Of a DNA stretch of 64,000 nt, positions 28,000 to 36,611 are shown piece by piece. Origin of the DNA: G963556115 sp963677015 (GTDB taxonomy: Bacteria; Planctomycetota; SZUA-567); the NCBI GenBank assembly GCA_963677015.1, contig OY781533.1, positions 1,364,001 to 1,428,000 of the forward strand, written 5' to 3'. The translations under genes and the position numbers were made by a program. Numbering within the stretch: the stretch's first letter is position 1; each line of letters starts with the position of its first letter. The notes under the pieces were generated by a model. The model searched no databases, was not told where the DNA came from, and was given only the letters and a program-made list of their open reading frames with translations.

Positions 28000-29049
28000 T
28001 TATCTTTCAATAGATTGAAAAAACTCTGCTACAGGATAAACAGATTCCATTGAAGCAACATTACAGCCAGTCATAAACAGACCGTTTTCTATATCTCCTT
28101 CTACGGTTGCAACCAATGCTTGAGCGATGCAGAAGGATACTTTTTGAGGATTACAGGGGCGCAGACAATGATAACGGCATTTAACTTGCTCTTTTTTACC
28201 TGAAAGTATTCGCTCTACCAGCGGAGAACGCAATACCCGAACCGGCATTCCAACAGGACTGGTGATTACAACTACCTGACTATCGTCAGCATTTATAAAG
28301 TATTCTTTACTTTTTGGGTGGATGCCAGATTCCTTGGTCGTAATAAACTTTGTGCCTATCTGTACTCCCTGATATCCCATAGATATTACTTGTTCAATAT
28401 CCTCTTTATGGCTTATTTCACCAGCAGCTATAAGCGGTATGTCCGAGCATTCAAATTCCTGCATAATGTTTTTAATTGAGGAATACAGACCAGGTAATGT
28501 GTGTTTCTCTGGTGTTTCAATTTCGTCTGTACTGAAGCCTAGATGTCCGCCACAACCGACTCCTTCAATTATAACTGCATCGGGTTTGCGGTTATAGCGC
28601 TTGATCCATGATTTAAGAATAAGTTTGAGTGCTCTTGGTGATGAAACCACAGGTATTATTGCAATATCAGCATCACCGATAAGTGCTGGTAGCTTTAGCG
28701 GCATGCCCGCACCAGATATTATGAAATCAACATCAGCTGCGACTACGGTTTTAACAATTTCGTTAAAATTTGTTGTAGCGGCCATTATATTTACGCCGAG
28801 ATTTCTGGAACCTTGCAGTAACTCTTTTGCCTTGTTTATTTCTTTGGTGATCTGCTGATTGGTATAAGTGACATAGTCTTGTACATTTGTTCCTGCAAGA
28901 CCCAAACCAACGGTTGAGATTACACCATAACCACCGGCTTTTATGGTCGCTGCAGCTAAATCAGCATTTCCGATTAAAACTCCCATTCCAGCTTGAATCA
29001 CTGGGTATTTGGCAGTAAGATTACGAATTTGCAACTCGGGGAGACTCAT
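28000..29049 (-). CDS. Nitronate monooxygenase / FabK-like flavoprotein
   Basis: A 349-residue TIM-barrel FMN enzyme of the nitronate monooxygenase (2-nitropropane dioxygenase) family. Family segments are PVIQAGMGVLIG at the N-terminus, GVGCGGHLG in the middle and IPLIAAGEIS with GVQIGTKFI for FMN binding. The C-terminus adds a Cys-containing tail (CRYHCLRPC). The start is the ATG with AAAGGG 6 nt upstream; the frame is open further upstream only because it overlaps the helicase gene. It either detoxifies nitronates or acts as an enoyl-ACP reductase II; sequence alone does not decide. It follows the DEAD-box gene by about 80 bp. Confidence 0.85.
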   Translation of the reverse strand: MSLPELQIRNLTAKYPVIQAGMGVLIGNADLAAATIKAGGYGVISTVGLGLAGTNVQDYVTYTNQQITKEINKAKELLQGSRNLGVNIMAATTNFNEIVKTVVAADVDFIISGAGMPLKLPALIGDADIAIIPVVSSPRALKLILKSWIKRYNRKPDAVIIEGVGCGGHLGFSTDEIETPEKHTLPGLYSSIKNIMQEFECSDIPLIAAGEISHKEDIEQVISMGYQGVQIGTKFITTKESGIHPKSKEYFINADDSQVVVITSPVGMPVRVLRSPLVERILSGKKEQVKCRYHCLRPCNPQKVSFCIAQALVATVEGDIENGLFMTGCNVASMESVYPVAEFFQSIER

Positions 29050-29131
29050 TTGCATCCCTTTCTTGGGAAGCTGGAGATTCTGTACTGACGAGTTATTATG
29101 CTTATTTGATGATTGAATACTTGAAAAGTAG

Positions 29132-30490
29132 TTAATCTGCCTGCATGGTAGACTTTCTGCGGCTCTTACGATTCTTTCGGTTTCTGTTTCGTTGTGGTTT
29201 AGCTGCAGTTGCATTGGCCGAAGAATTTTTGCTTTTCCGTCTTCTTGGTCTTCTTGCGGAGGCGTTCTTATTTGTCGCAGACTTTGATAATTCTGCCATT
29301 CCTTCCCATTCCTGTAACAGGAGTTGCTGCCCGATAGTCTTTTCAATAGAACGGATGGATGATTCTTCACCAGGACTGGCAAAGGTGTATGCTGTACCGC
29401 TGCTCATCGCTCTGGCAGTACGTCCGATGCGGTGAACATAATCTTCGGGGTTGAATGGGATGTCGTAATTAATTACATGTGTAACACCTTTTACATCAAT
29501 GCCACGGGCGGCAATGTCGGTTGCAACCAGTATATTACTTTGACCGCTGGAAAAGCTTCTGATTGCTGCAAGACGCTTGTTCTGGGTGCAGCCGCCATGT
29601 ATGGCTTCGGCGCGGAAACCATTGGCTTTCAGTTTTTTGCTAACACGGTCTGCGCGTATTTTGGTACGGGTAAATATGAGGGTGCTGGAAACATCTGTCT
29701 GCTGCAAAAGCTGCTGCAGTAATTCGGCTTTGTGTTCTGAAGCCACGGGATACAGACCCTGTACAACGTTTTCAGCGGTGGTCGACTGTGGGGCTATTTC
29801 GATATGAACCGGATTATTGACAAAGAATCCGATCTTTTTCTGTGTCGCTTCAGGAAAGGTTGCAGAGAAAAGCAGAGTCTGCTTTATCTCTGGAAGATGC
29901 GAGTTTATTCGCTTGATATCCGGGAGGAATCCCATATCCAGCATTCGGTCTGCTTCATCGAGCGTAAGAATCTCCAGATCTTTGAAGTTGACATTTTTAC
30001 GTTGTAAATGGTCGAGTAACCTTCCTGGGGTGGCTACCACTATAGCGGGTTTTGCTCGGAGCTTTTTTGCCTGAGGATTCATTCCCACCCCTCCATAAAT
30101 GCAGGCGCAGTAGAGGTTTACTGCTTTTGCCAGAGGGACAAGGACGTGATGAATCTGCTCTGCCAGTTCGCGGGTCGGGCAGATTACAAGCATTTTTATG
30201 CCCTTTGAGTGGTTTTGAGCAATTCTGGTAAGAGCCGGTAAGCCGAAGGCCAGGGTCTTTCCGGTACCGGTCTGAGCAATTGCAACCATATCTTTGCCGG
30301 CTAGAGCTCCTGGTATCGCCTGTTCCTGAATAGGCATTGCGTGGGTAATATTTTGAGAATGCAGCACACTGATACACTTTGGGTGTATTTCTAGATCTTG
30401 AAATGATTTAATGGGAGTCTCTTTCTTTCTTGTCGGATAATATGCAGACCTGGCTTCCGACAACGCGAGGAAAGCTAAATAATTATCCAA
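29132..30490 (-). CDS. DEAD-box ATP-dependent RNA helicase (RhlE-like)
   Basis: A DEAD-box helicase of up to 452 residues. It has the Q motif (MPIQEQAIPGAL), motif I AQTGTGKT, PTRELAEQ, TPGRLLDHL, DEAD, SAT, and C-terminal HRIGRTARA. It ends in an Arg/Lys/Asn-rich RNA-binding tail as in RhlE proteins. It unwinds RNA in ribosome assembly or mRNA decay. The only ordinary start in frame is the TTG at 30490, which has no Shine-Dalgarno. Helicase similarity begins at KSFQDL, exactly after an ATT codon at 30412 that has an AGAG before it, so the true start is uncertain. Confidence 0.9.
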   Translation of the reverse strand: MDNYLAFLALSEARSAYYPTRKKETPIKSFQDLEIHPKCISVLHSQNITHAMPIQEQAIPGALAGKDMVAIAQTGTGKTLAFGLPALTRIAQNHSKGIKMLVICPTRELAEQIHHVLVPLAKAVNLYCACIYGGVGMNPQAKKLRAKPAIVVATPGRLLDHLQRKNVNFKDLEILTLDEADRMLDMGFLPDIKRINSHLPEIKQTLLFSATFPEATQKKIGFFVNNPVHIEIAPQSTTAENVVQGLYPVASEHKAELLQQLLQQTDVSSTLIFTRTKIRADRVSKKLKANGFRAEAIHGGCTQNKRLAAIRSFSSGQSNILVATDIAARGIDVKGVTHVINYDIPFNPEDYVHRIGRTARAMSSGTAYTFASPGEESSIRSIEKTIGQQLLLQEWEGMAELSKSATNKNASARRPRRRKSKNSSANATAAKPQRNRNRKNRKSRRKSTMQAD

Positions 30491-30710
30491 GAAGCAGATT
30501 ACGCGAAGAGGGAATTATTTAATTAAAATAGTATAATATCGCAATAATCATTTTGAAAAGTTATTTTGATGTTTTTATTATATATTAACTTATTACTGTG
30601 TCAATAATTAGTAATATTATTTTATGCGTTAGCTTAGCAGGGGGCTCAAAGATATATGTGTTGGTTAGAGCTACATTTCGTATGTATGGGCTTTATTAAC
30701 CAAATAAAAA

Positions 30711-31796
30711 TCAGCTTGCTACCTCGACTCGGTTTCTGCCATTATTTTTTGCTTCGTATAAGGCCTCATCTGCACGTTTCATAATAGTGTCTATTTCATC
30801 ACGCTCGCGGTATTCGGCGATTCCAAAGCTGGCTGTAATTCTGTGTTCCTGAGCAAACAGGTGTTCAGAAATATTATTACGAAGTTTCCCGGCAAGAGTC
30901 ATGGTATCCGCAGCATTGGTCTGGGGGCAGATGATGATAAATTCCTCTCCACCCCAGCGGCCGATTATATCTGGTTTTCGGCAAGAGCGAGAGATAATCT
31001 CTGCAAATTCGACCAGAACTTTATCACCGGTCAGATGACCGTAATTATCATTAATGCTTTTGAATTTATCAATATCAATGATGATTATTGAGAAATGTGT
31101 CTCAAATGTTCGGGCTTTTTCTATTTCGAGATCAAAATCGTAGTCTATTTTTGTACGGTTATTAAGTCCGGTAAGCGGATCGGTAATAGCCATTTTTTCC
31201 AATTCATGAGTTCTCTGAGCAACTTTTTCTTCCAAACCTCTGATTGATGAAATGAGTGCGGAGGCGATGTAAAAAAAGGCGGCTATTGTACTGGCCCAGA
31301 TAAGCAGGTAGTCAAAGTAAAAATTTCCCCACGAGCTCAAGTCTTTGGCGTAAGCATAAATGTCAATATTATGAAGACCAACAATATTATTTTTAAAAGC
31401 AAAGTAACCAGCAAGTATTGTAAACGAGGCGGTGGAGAATATAATTATGCTGGTTTTTCTGCTGAAGAGAATAGCTGCAATAATAGCGGCATGTGTCAGA
31501 TATGAGCCGCCGGCACCAAGAACGCCGAACTGGAATAGCTCGCCGGCACCAACGATGAAGACTAAAAGAACAATACTGCCGGCTTTTACCGCATAACTGA
31601 GTCGGTTACGCAGAATTCCAACCACTACCACGATTGAGACGCAGATAAGATGCAGACCCATTATCGGCTGCCAGCCAAAGCTGAAAATACGGAGCAAGCT
31701 TGCAATTAATGAGGGTATTGTGATAATTACTAATATTATTATGCCGGTTTTGCAGATGGTCTCTCTGACATCGGTGATAGTTTCGAATTTTCTCAT
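30711..31796 (-). CDS. Membrane-bound diguanylate cyclase (GGDEF)
   Basis: A 361-residue protein. The N-terminal half has about six to seven hydrophobic membrane segments (residues 15-195). A short coiled coil leads to a GGDEF domain (about 200-360). The active site is intact (GGEEF) and an inhibitory c-di-GMP site RxxD (RKPD) lies five residues before it. It should make cyclic-di-GMP in response to an unknown membrane signal. An AGGA Shine-Dalgarno precedes the ATG. It stands alone, so its target process is not shown by context. Confidence 0.93.
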   Translation of the reverse strand: MRKFETITDVRETICKTGIIILVIITIPSLIASLLRIFSFGWQPIMGLHLICVSIVVVVGILRNRLSYAVKAGSIVLLVFIVGAGELFQFGVLGAGGSYLTHAAIIAAILFSRKTSIIIFSTASFTILAGYFAFKNNIVGLHNIDIYAYAKDLSSWGNFYFDYLLIWASTIAAFFYIASALISSIRGLEEKVAQRTHELEKMAITDPLTGLNNRTKIDYDFDLEIEKARTFETHFSIIIIDIDKFKSINDNYGHLTGDKVLVEFAEIISRSCRKPDIIGRWGGEEFIIICPQTNAADTMTLAGKLRNNISEHLFAQEHRITASFGIAEYRERDEIDTIMKRADEALYEAKNNGRNRVEVAS

Positions 31797-32137
31797 ATAT
31801 TATCCTGCTTTTGACTGTCGATTGTTTGCTGCGATATCATAACATATTAAGAGTATTGGTCAATTATAATCTACGCGGTGTAAATATATTTTAGTAAAGA
31901 ATTATACAAGATGAGCCGCAGGAGTCCATTTTTTTATCAAAAACTAATAAATGTATTTATATAGCTTGTGATTATGGATTAAATGGTTTGTGTATATATT
32001 TGTTGGGTTGTAACTTGTTGAGTGTAATGAAACTATGCGTGATTATTATTGTAAATTTAATTTTTCATTAATATGCTTGGAGTAATAACACTGGCTGTTC
32101 TGTATGTTTAAATTTTATTGATTAGGTATTAGGTAAT
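31797..32137. other. Divergent intergenic region, GGDEF/GrpB
   Basis: About 340 bp of AT-rich DNA between two divergent genes. It presumably holds both promoters. I see no convincing RNA gene, repeat or strong operator. Confidence 0.3.
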
Positions 32138-32692
32138 ATGACAAATAATAATATATTGGTTGTTGTAGAAGATTATAATACTGGATGGGGTGAGGAATTT
32201 GAGAAAATTAAGCGGTTTCTCCAAACAAATAATGTTTTAAAACGTCAGCAGATTGAGCATGTAGGCAGTACCTCAGTGGTAGGGCTGGCGGCAAAACCAA
32301 TAATAGATATTGATATTATTGTTAAGCTCGAAGAGAAAAGACGGGTACTGGAAATTTTGTGTGCTATGGGGTATACACACTTAGGAGATTTAGGGATAAC
32401 TGGCAGGGAGGCGTTTCGGCTGGAGCTTCGCAGTGATTTGATGAAGCATAACTTATACCTTTGCGAGGAAGGTTCTCTTGCTGTGAAAAATCATTTGAAC
32501 TGGCGAAACTATCTGCGCTCTTCAGAGAAGGTGCGTGCTGAATATGCTGAGTTGAAAAAGGCGTTAGCTAAGCGTTATTATAATGATATTGAGGCATATT
32601 GTTCCGCAAAAACTGAGTTTATTACTCAGGGTTTGGCTAAGTTTCTGCCTGATAGTGATCTTGCTGATATTAGAAAGCAGAATATGAAATAG
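32138..32692 (+). CDS. GrpB family protein (UPF0157), nucleotidyltransferase fold
   Basis: A 184-residue member of the GrpB/UPF0157 family, which has a nucleotidyltransferase-like fold. The signature IEHVGSTSVVGLAAKPIIDID covers about residues 41-61. The family is widespread and its substrate is not firmly known; members sit alone or next to acetyltransferases or CoaE. Here it is a single gene convergent with the MATE transporter. No unusual features. Confidence 0.88.
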   Translation: MTNNNILVVVEDYNTGWGEEFEKIKRFLQTNNVLKRQQIEHVGSTSVVGLAAKPIIDIDIIVKLEEKRRVLEILCAMGYTHLGDLGITGREAFRLELRSDLMKHNLYLCEEGSLAVKNHLNWRNYLRSSEKVRAEYAELKKALAKRYYNDIEAYCSAKTEFITQGLAKFLPDSDLADIRKQNMK

Positions 32693-32754
32693 TTATGTTT
32701 TTATCATGAATTGGTATTATTGATCTGAATTGCTGTTCGTATGGCAGATCTAAG

Positions 32755-34104
32755 TTATTTAAAAATGGTATAGTGATATTTTTTTTGGTACTTCATAACC
32801 AGAAAAAATGTCAAAATAAATGCGAGAAATTCACTGGTCGGGATTATTAGCCAGATCCCATTTTTACCGAAAACTTCGGGAATAATCCACGCACAAAGTA
32901 AGAAGAATACATATGATTTGGCGAAGGAGATTAATGCTGATATTTTACCATTATTGAATGCTGTGAATAATGCTGAGGAAAAGATATTAAATCCCACAAA
33001 AAGAAACCCAGGGACAATATATTTGAGTACATTCAGCGCTAGCTCATATACAGGATTGGCCGCATCAACAAAAAGGCTGATAATAAGTTCTCCGGCGAAG
33101 GAGTATAGTGCTACCGCCATAAAGAGTGAGCTGACTAGCAGAAATAATTTAGCGTACTTGATAATCTGTGAGATGTTGGCTTTATTTTCCGCCCCGTAAT
33201 TAAAACTGATTAGCGGGGCTGTCCCCATGGCGAATCCAATATGAATCGAAGTGCCTGCAAAGATTAGAGTCATCAATATCGTTATTGTTGCGACACCATT
33301 ATCACCATAATATTTAATAGCTAGAATATTCATTACAATTGTCGTCAGAGACACAGCGATTTCGTTCACCATTTCTGATGAACCGTTGAGTATACTGTTT
33401 TTAATAATAGAGAAATCCGGAAAACTTAAAATGTAATGTATTTTGGATTTTTTACCGCTGGTAAAGATACAGCCAAGTATCATTGCTAGCGCAATCCCTA
33501 AAAATGTTCCAAGTCCTGCTCCAGATATTCCCATTTTAAAATATACTATGAAAATATAGTCAAAGATTATGTTGGCGATACCGCCTGTAATATTGATATA
33601 AAGTGAGATCATGGGTCTATTATTGATTTTTAGTATTGTTTCAAATAACAATTGAGCGATCAGTATCGGGTAAGCGAGAATTAGATATAGTCCATATGAT
33701 GAAGCGTAAGTCACCAGTTCCTGCTTTGCGCCAAGAAATCTGATGATTGATTCAAGATTAAAGATGCAGATTAATGTAGATATCAGACCAAATAATATAC
33801 CGACAGTAAGTAGTGAAGAGAAAGATTTTATAGCTCCGGCATAATCATTCTGCCCGGCCTTAATCGCTATAAGTGCGCCACCACCAGTCGCAAACATAAT
33901 TCCTATAGCAAAAGCGATACTGTATAATGGGAACGCTATACCTTGACCTGCAAGGGCAGTAGAGCCAATAAGCCTCGCAATAAACAAGCTGTCTATTGAG
34001 GAATACACAGACACGAAAAGTAATATTAAAACAGAGGGGAAAACAAATTTCACAAAACTACTTATTGTAATTTTGCTGTTATTCATTGCCATGTTGGGTT
34101 CCAT
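32755..34104 (-). CDS. MATE-family multidrug/cation efflux transporter
   Basis: A membrane protein of about 449 residues with twelve predicted hydrophobic segments in two homologous halves. It resembles the DinF/NorM-like MATE families (SSIDSLFIARLIGSTALAGQGIAFP near the N-terminus). It exports drugs or metabolites using a Na+ or H+ gradient. The frame opens at a TTG (34140), but the ATG at 34104 gives the usual MATE length; no clear Shine-Dalgarno decides. It is the nearest transporter to the radical SAM cassette but lies on the other strand, so a link to it is speculative. Confidence 0.88.
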   Translation of the reverse strand: MEPNMAMNNSKITISSFVKFVFPSVLILLFVSVYSSIDSLFIARLIGSTALAGQGIAFPLYSIAFAIGIMFATGGGALIAIKAGQNDYAGAIKSFSSLLTVGILFGLISTLICIFNLESIIRFLGAKQELVTYASSYGLYLILAYPILIAQLLFETILKINNRPMISLYINITGGIANIIFDYIFIVYFKMGISGAGLGTFLGIALAMILGCIFTSGKKSKIHYILSFPDFSIIKNSILNGSSEMVNEIAVSLTTIVMNILAIKYYGDNGVATITILMTLIFAGTSIHIGFAMGTAPLISFNYGAENKANISQIIKYAKLFLLVSSLFMAVALYSFAGELIISLFVDAANPVYELALNVLKYIVPGFLFVGFNIFSSALFTAFNNGKISALISFAKSYVFFLLCAWIIPEVFGKNGIWLIIPTSEFLAFILTFFLVMKYQKKYHYTIFK

Positions 34105-34140
34105 ATTGTTTAAGCTGGATTGAAAGTAATCTTTTAACAA

Positions 34141-34484
34141 GTGTTATGATTAGTAATTATATTTGTATTAATAATTAAGACAATAGATTTTTGGATGCTA
34201 TTATTGATGTGCTGGTTGCTGTATTGATCTTATGGTAAAAAGAAAATCTTGATCGATACAATGACAGGGGTACTGTTACTACCAAACACCATATTACGAT
34301 TTATACGTAAAAAAATATACCAACGCTCTTGGGAGCGTCGGCTATTATGCGTGTGTGTTGTGGTGACGTGGTGGTGGTGAAAATAGTAAGACTCAATTTT
34401 TCATGGACTAATTACAGGATTTCATTAGGTGGATTGATATGTATTTTTTTGAAATATATGTAGTACAAAAAAAATGAGATTATT
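34141..34484. other. Intergenic region before the nuclease pseudogene
   Basis: About 340 bp without a gene. It holds a small hairpin, ACGCTC-TTGG-GAGCGT (34323-34338), without a T-run, and a GT-rich stretch around 34350-34380. Nothing else is recognised. Confidence 0.3.
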
Positions 34485-34957
34485 ATGAGAATTAGATTGA
34501 AAATATTTTTGTTATGTGTTATATATAATTCTGTTTGTTACTCTGTAGAGAAGGATATCCGTTTTGTTGCTGCCGAGGTAGTTAAAGTCGTAAACGGTGA
34601 TACATTAAATGTCATAGTTGCCAATATAAATGAGAAACTCAAGGTCAGACTATATCGAATATATGCACTGGTACGCAAACAACGATTTGTCAATAAGGCT
34701 AAGGATGCACTCAATAGACTGGTTGGCGATAGAATCGTAACGCTTTAATCTTGGGAGATGATCGTTATAAACGCAATATTGCCCAAGGCGATGCATGACG
34801 ACAGATATATCAATCATTTCATTGTAAGTCTTATGTATTGTACTACGAAGAATATACACCCGACAAAGATCTTATGCTCGCCGAACAAAAAGTCAGAACA
34901 CAACAAGACGGTCTCTGGAATAGTAACGCAATCGTTAACTCTAGTATATTTAGGTAA
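34485..34957 (+). pseudogene. Decayed staphylococcal nuclease (SNase/thermonuclease-like) gene
   Basis: The first frame encodes a signal-peptide-like N-terminus and the SNase start, VVKVVNGDTLNVIV...EKLKVRLYRIYA, then stops at 34748. The reading continues in another frame from about 34748 (LGDDRYKRNIAQ), hits TGA at 34796, and goes on with YYEEYTPDKDLMLAEQKVRT followed by QQDGLW, the typical C-terminal SNase helix. One frameshift and one stop therefore break the gene. The catalytic loop also looks altered (RIYALVRKQ where RIxAPExxQ is usual). It is almost certainly non-functional and marks decay in the accessory zone. Confidence 0.75.
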
Positions 34958-35058
34958 CTTGAAATAGCCGTAACAAAACGACTTAACATAAACTTACACT
35001 TGATTTAATGATCAGTTATACTGGTTTGATTAGTTATCAATATAATAAGGAGAAATTC

Positions 35059-35490
35059 ATGTATAATGAAACAATTCAGTCACAGTTAATAAATTCGGAT
35101 TTTAGTTATGAACTACTTGAGTGTTGGCCAGAAACGCCGTTAGATAAGAGAATTATACTTATTAATAGTTGGATTGATAGTAGCAAATCGATGTATTTAA
35201 GTTCTACTGAAGAAAATGTAAATAATGAGGACAGCATAAGTTTCGATGAATTTTTAACATCCTCTATTGATTGTGCAATTGATAGAATTCTTAATGAACA
35301 TAACTTTGAACATAGTGATGAAAATCTAGCATATAAAATTAGGTTATATGCTAGATTTGAACAAATTTGTTTATTCATAAAAGATAATGATTTACTAAGT
35401 ATCAGTTTTGAAATATCCCCGAATTATTACAATAATGAATGTGATCCGAATACTGTTTGGGGCCAACATGGTGCCCATTTTCCGGATTAA
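35059..35490 (+). CDS. Putative radical SAM substrate (RiPP precursor-like) protein
   Basis: A 143-residue protein I cannot assign to a family. The start is the ATG with AAGGAG 7 nt upstream. Residues 1-120 look helical and acidic and could be a long leader or carrier domain. The C-terminal tail (about 121-143) is different: it is rich in Asn, Tyr, Cys and aromatics and ends NNECDPNTVWGQHGAHFPD. It contains Trp-Gly-Gln and a terminal Phe-Pro-Asp, resembling the aromatic-X-Asp/Asn triads cross-linked by three-residue cyclophane-forming radical SAM enzymes. It lies 50 bp before two radical SAM genes and shares their AT-rich composition. A substrate role is inference; it could instead be an accessory protein. 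Confidence 0.6.
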   Translation: MYNETIQSQLINSDFSYELLECWPETPLDKRIILINSWIDSSKSMYLSSTEENVNNEDSISFDEFLTSSIDCAIDRILNEHNFEHSDENLAYKIRLYARFEQICLFIKDNDLLSISFEISPNYYNNECDPNTVWGQHGAHFPD

Positions 35491-35540
35491 TTGTGCTATC
35501 ATAGTATTGAAATAATTACTTAAAACAGATAAAGGAACTA

Positions 35541-36611
35541 ATGTCTGCCACACAAACAATAATTATTAATATTACACATGCATGCAATTATGCATGTGCA
35601 TATTGTTATAATAAATCAAAAATGCCTAAACAAATGTCAATCGATACTTTGTCACGACTAATACTCAAAGCATTTAAAATTGATGCTAATTTATTACACT
35701 TTATTTGGATAGGAGGAGAACCATTAATTATCGGAATAGAGTTTTTTAAGATAGCATTAGAATTGCAAAAAAAATACTCTAAACAGTATAATATTAAATA
35801 TAAAAATTCAATACAAACAAATGGGTCATTGATTAATCATCAGTGGGTGTGCTTCTTTACAGAGAACAATTATAGTGTTGGGTTTAGCCTTGACGGACCA
35901 GAACAACTCCATAATAAGAATAGAAAATATCATAATAAGAAACCAACATATCATGATTCATTAAGAGGATATACCTTGTTTCGTGAGTTCAATAAGCAAA
36001 CAGGTATTTTGTCAGTAATTGACGATAGTACTTTCCCATATTATACTGAATATGCTTTATGGATTAAATCAATAAAATGTAGTAGCATTTCTTTTAATAT
36101 TAGGTTTGACAGTTTAAGCTCACTTTCAAATACTAATATTTTAAATAAGTACAAAGATTTTCTACATAGATTAAACCTAGAATGTCAAAGATTATTGCAT
36201 AAAGTAGTAATAAGAGAACTAACAACTATAAAACAAACAGACTCATGCAGTAAAGGTATTTTATGCGCATATAATCATTGCGCTGTTGATATTGATGGAA
36301 CAATATATTTTTGTTGCGATAGGTTTATTCATTCTAATAGAACTAATGAGGTTTATTCTTTAGGAAATATTAATAATATCGAATTTAGGGAAATATTTAA
36401 CAATTTAAACTTTAAAAATCTTGTAAACAAAGTGTATTGTAAAGTTGAAAATTGTCAAAGTGTGTGTAAAAGTGTTTCGAAATGTTTAAAAGTTTGCCCC
36501 GCAAACTTGTTAATTGATAATGTTTCATATAATCAACTCACTATAGAAGAATGCCCTAATAGTATTGAATTTAACAATACATTGTATAATAAGGTTTTTA
36601 ATGAGCTATAA
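35541..36611 (+). CDS. Radical SAM/SPASM-like peptide maturase 1
   Basis: A 356-residue radical SAM enzyme. The [4Fe-4S]-SAM motif is C15-x3-C19-x2-C22 (CNYACAYC), followed by the GGEP SAM-binding motif and QTNGSLI. The C-terminus holds many cysteines (CSKGILCAYNHCAVDIDG, then CQSVCKSVSKCLKVC), as in SPASM or twitch domains that bind extra clusters. The architecture is like anaerobic sulfatase maturases and RiPP-modifying enzymes. No sulfatase is nearby, so peptide modification of the upstream 143-residue protein is inferred. An AAGGA Shine-Dalgarno is present. Its end overlaps the next gene by 11 nt. Confidence 0.88.
   Translation: MSATQTIIINITHACNYACAYCYNKSKMPKQMSIDTLSRLILKAFKIDANLLHFIWIGGEPLIIGIEFFKIALELQKKYSKQYNIKYKNSIQTNGSLINHQWVCFFTENNYSVGFSLDGPEQLHNKNRKYHNKKPTYHDSLRGYTLFREFNKQTGILSVIDDSTFPYYTEYALWIKSIKCSSISFNIRFDSLSSLSNTNILNKYKDFLHRLNLECQRLLHKVVIRELTTIKQTDSCSKGILCAYNHCAVDIDGTIYFCCDRFIHSNRTNEVYSLGNINNIEFREIFNNLNFKNLVNKVYCKVENCQSVCKSVSKCLKVCPANLLIDNVSYNQLTIEECPNSIEFNNTLYNKVFNEL

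Noticed and set aside
29050..29382. N-terminal extension of the nitronate monooxygenase
   Set aside because: It overlaps the end of the helicase gene in another frame and is low-complexity; the ATG at 29049 has a proper Shine-Dalgarno and begins the family fold.
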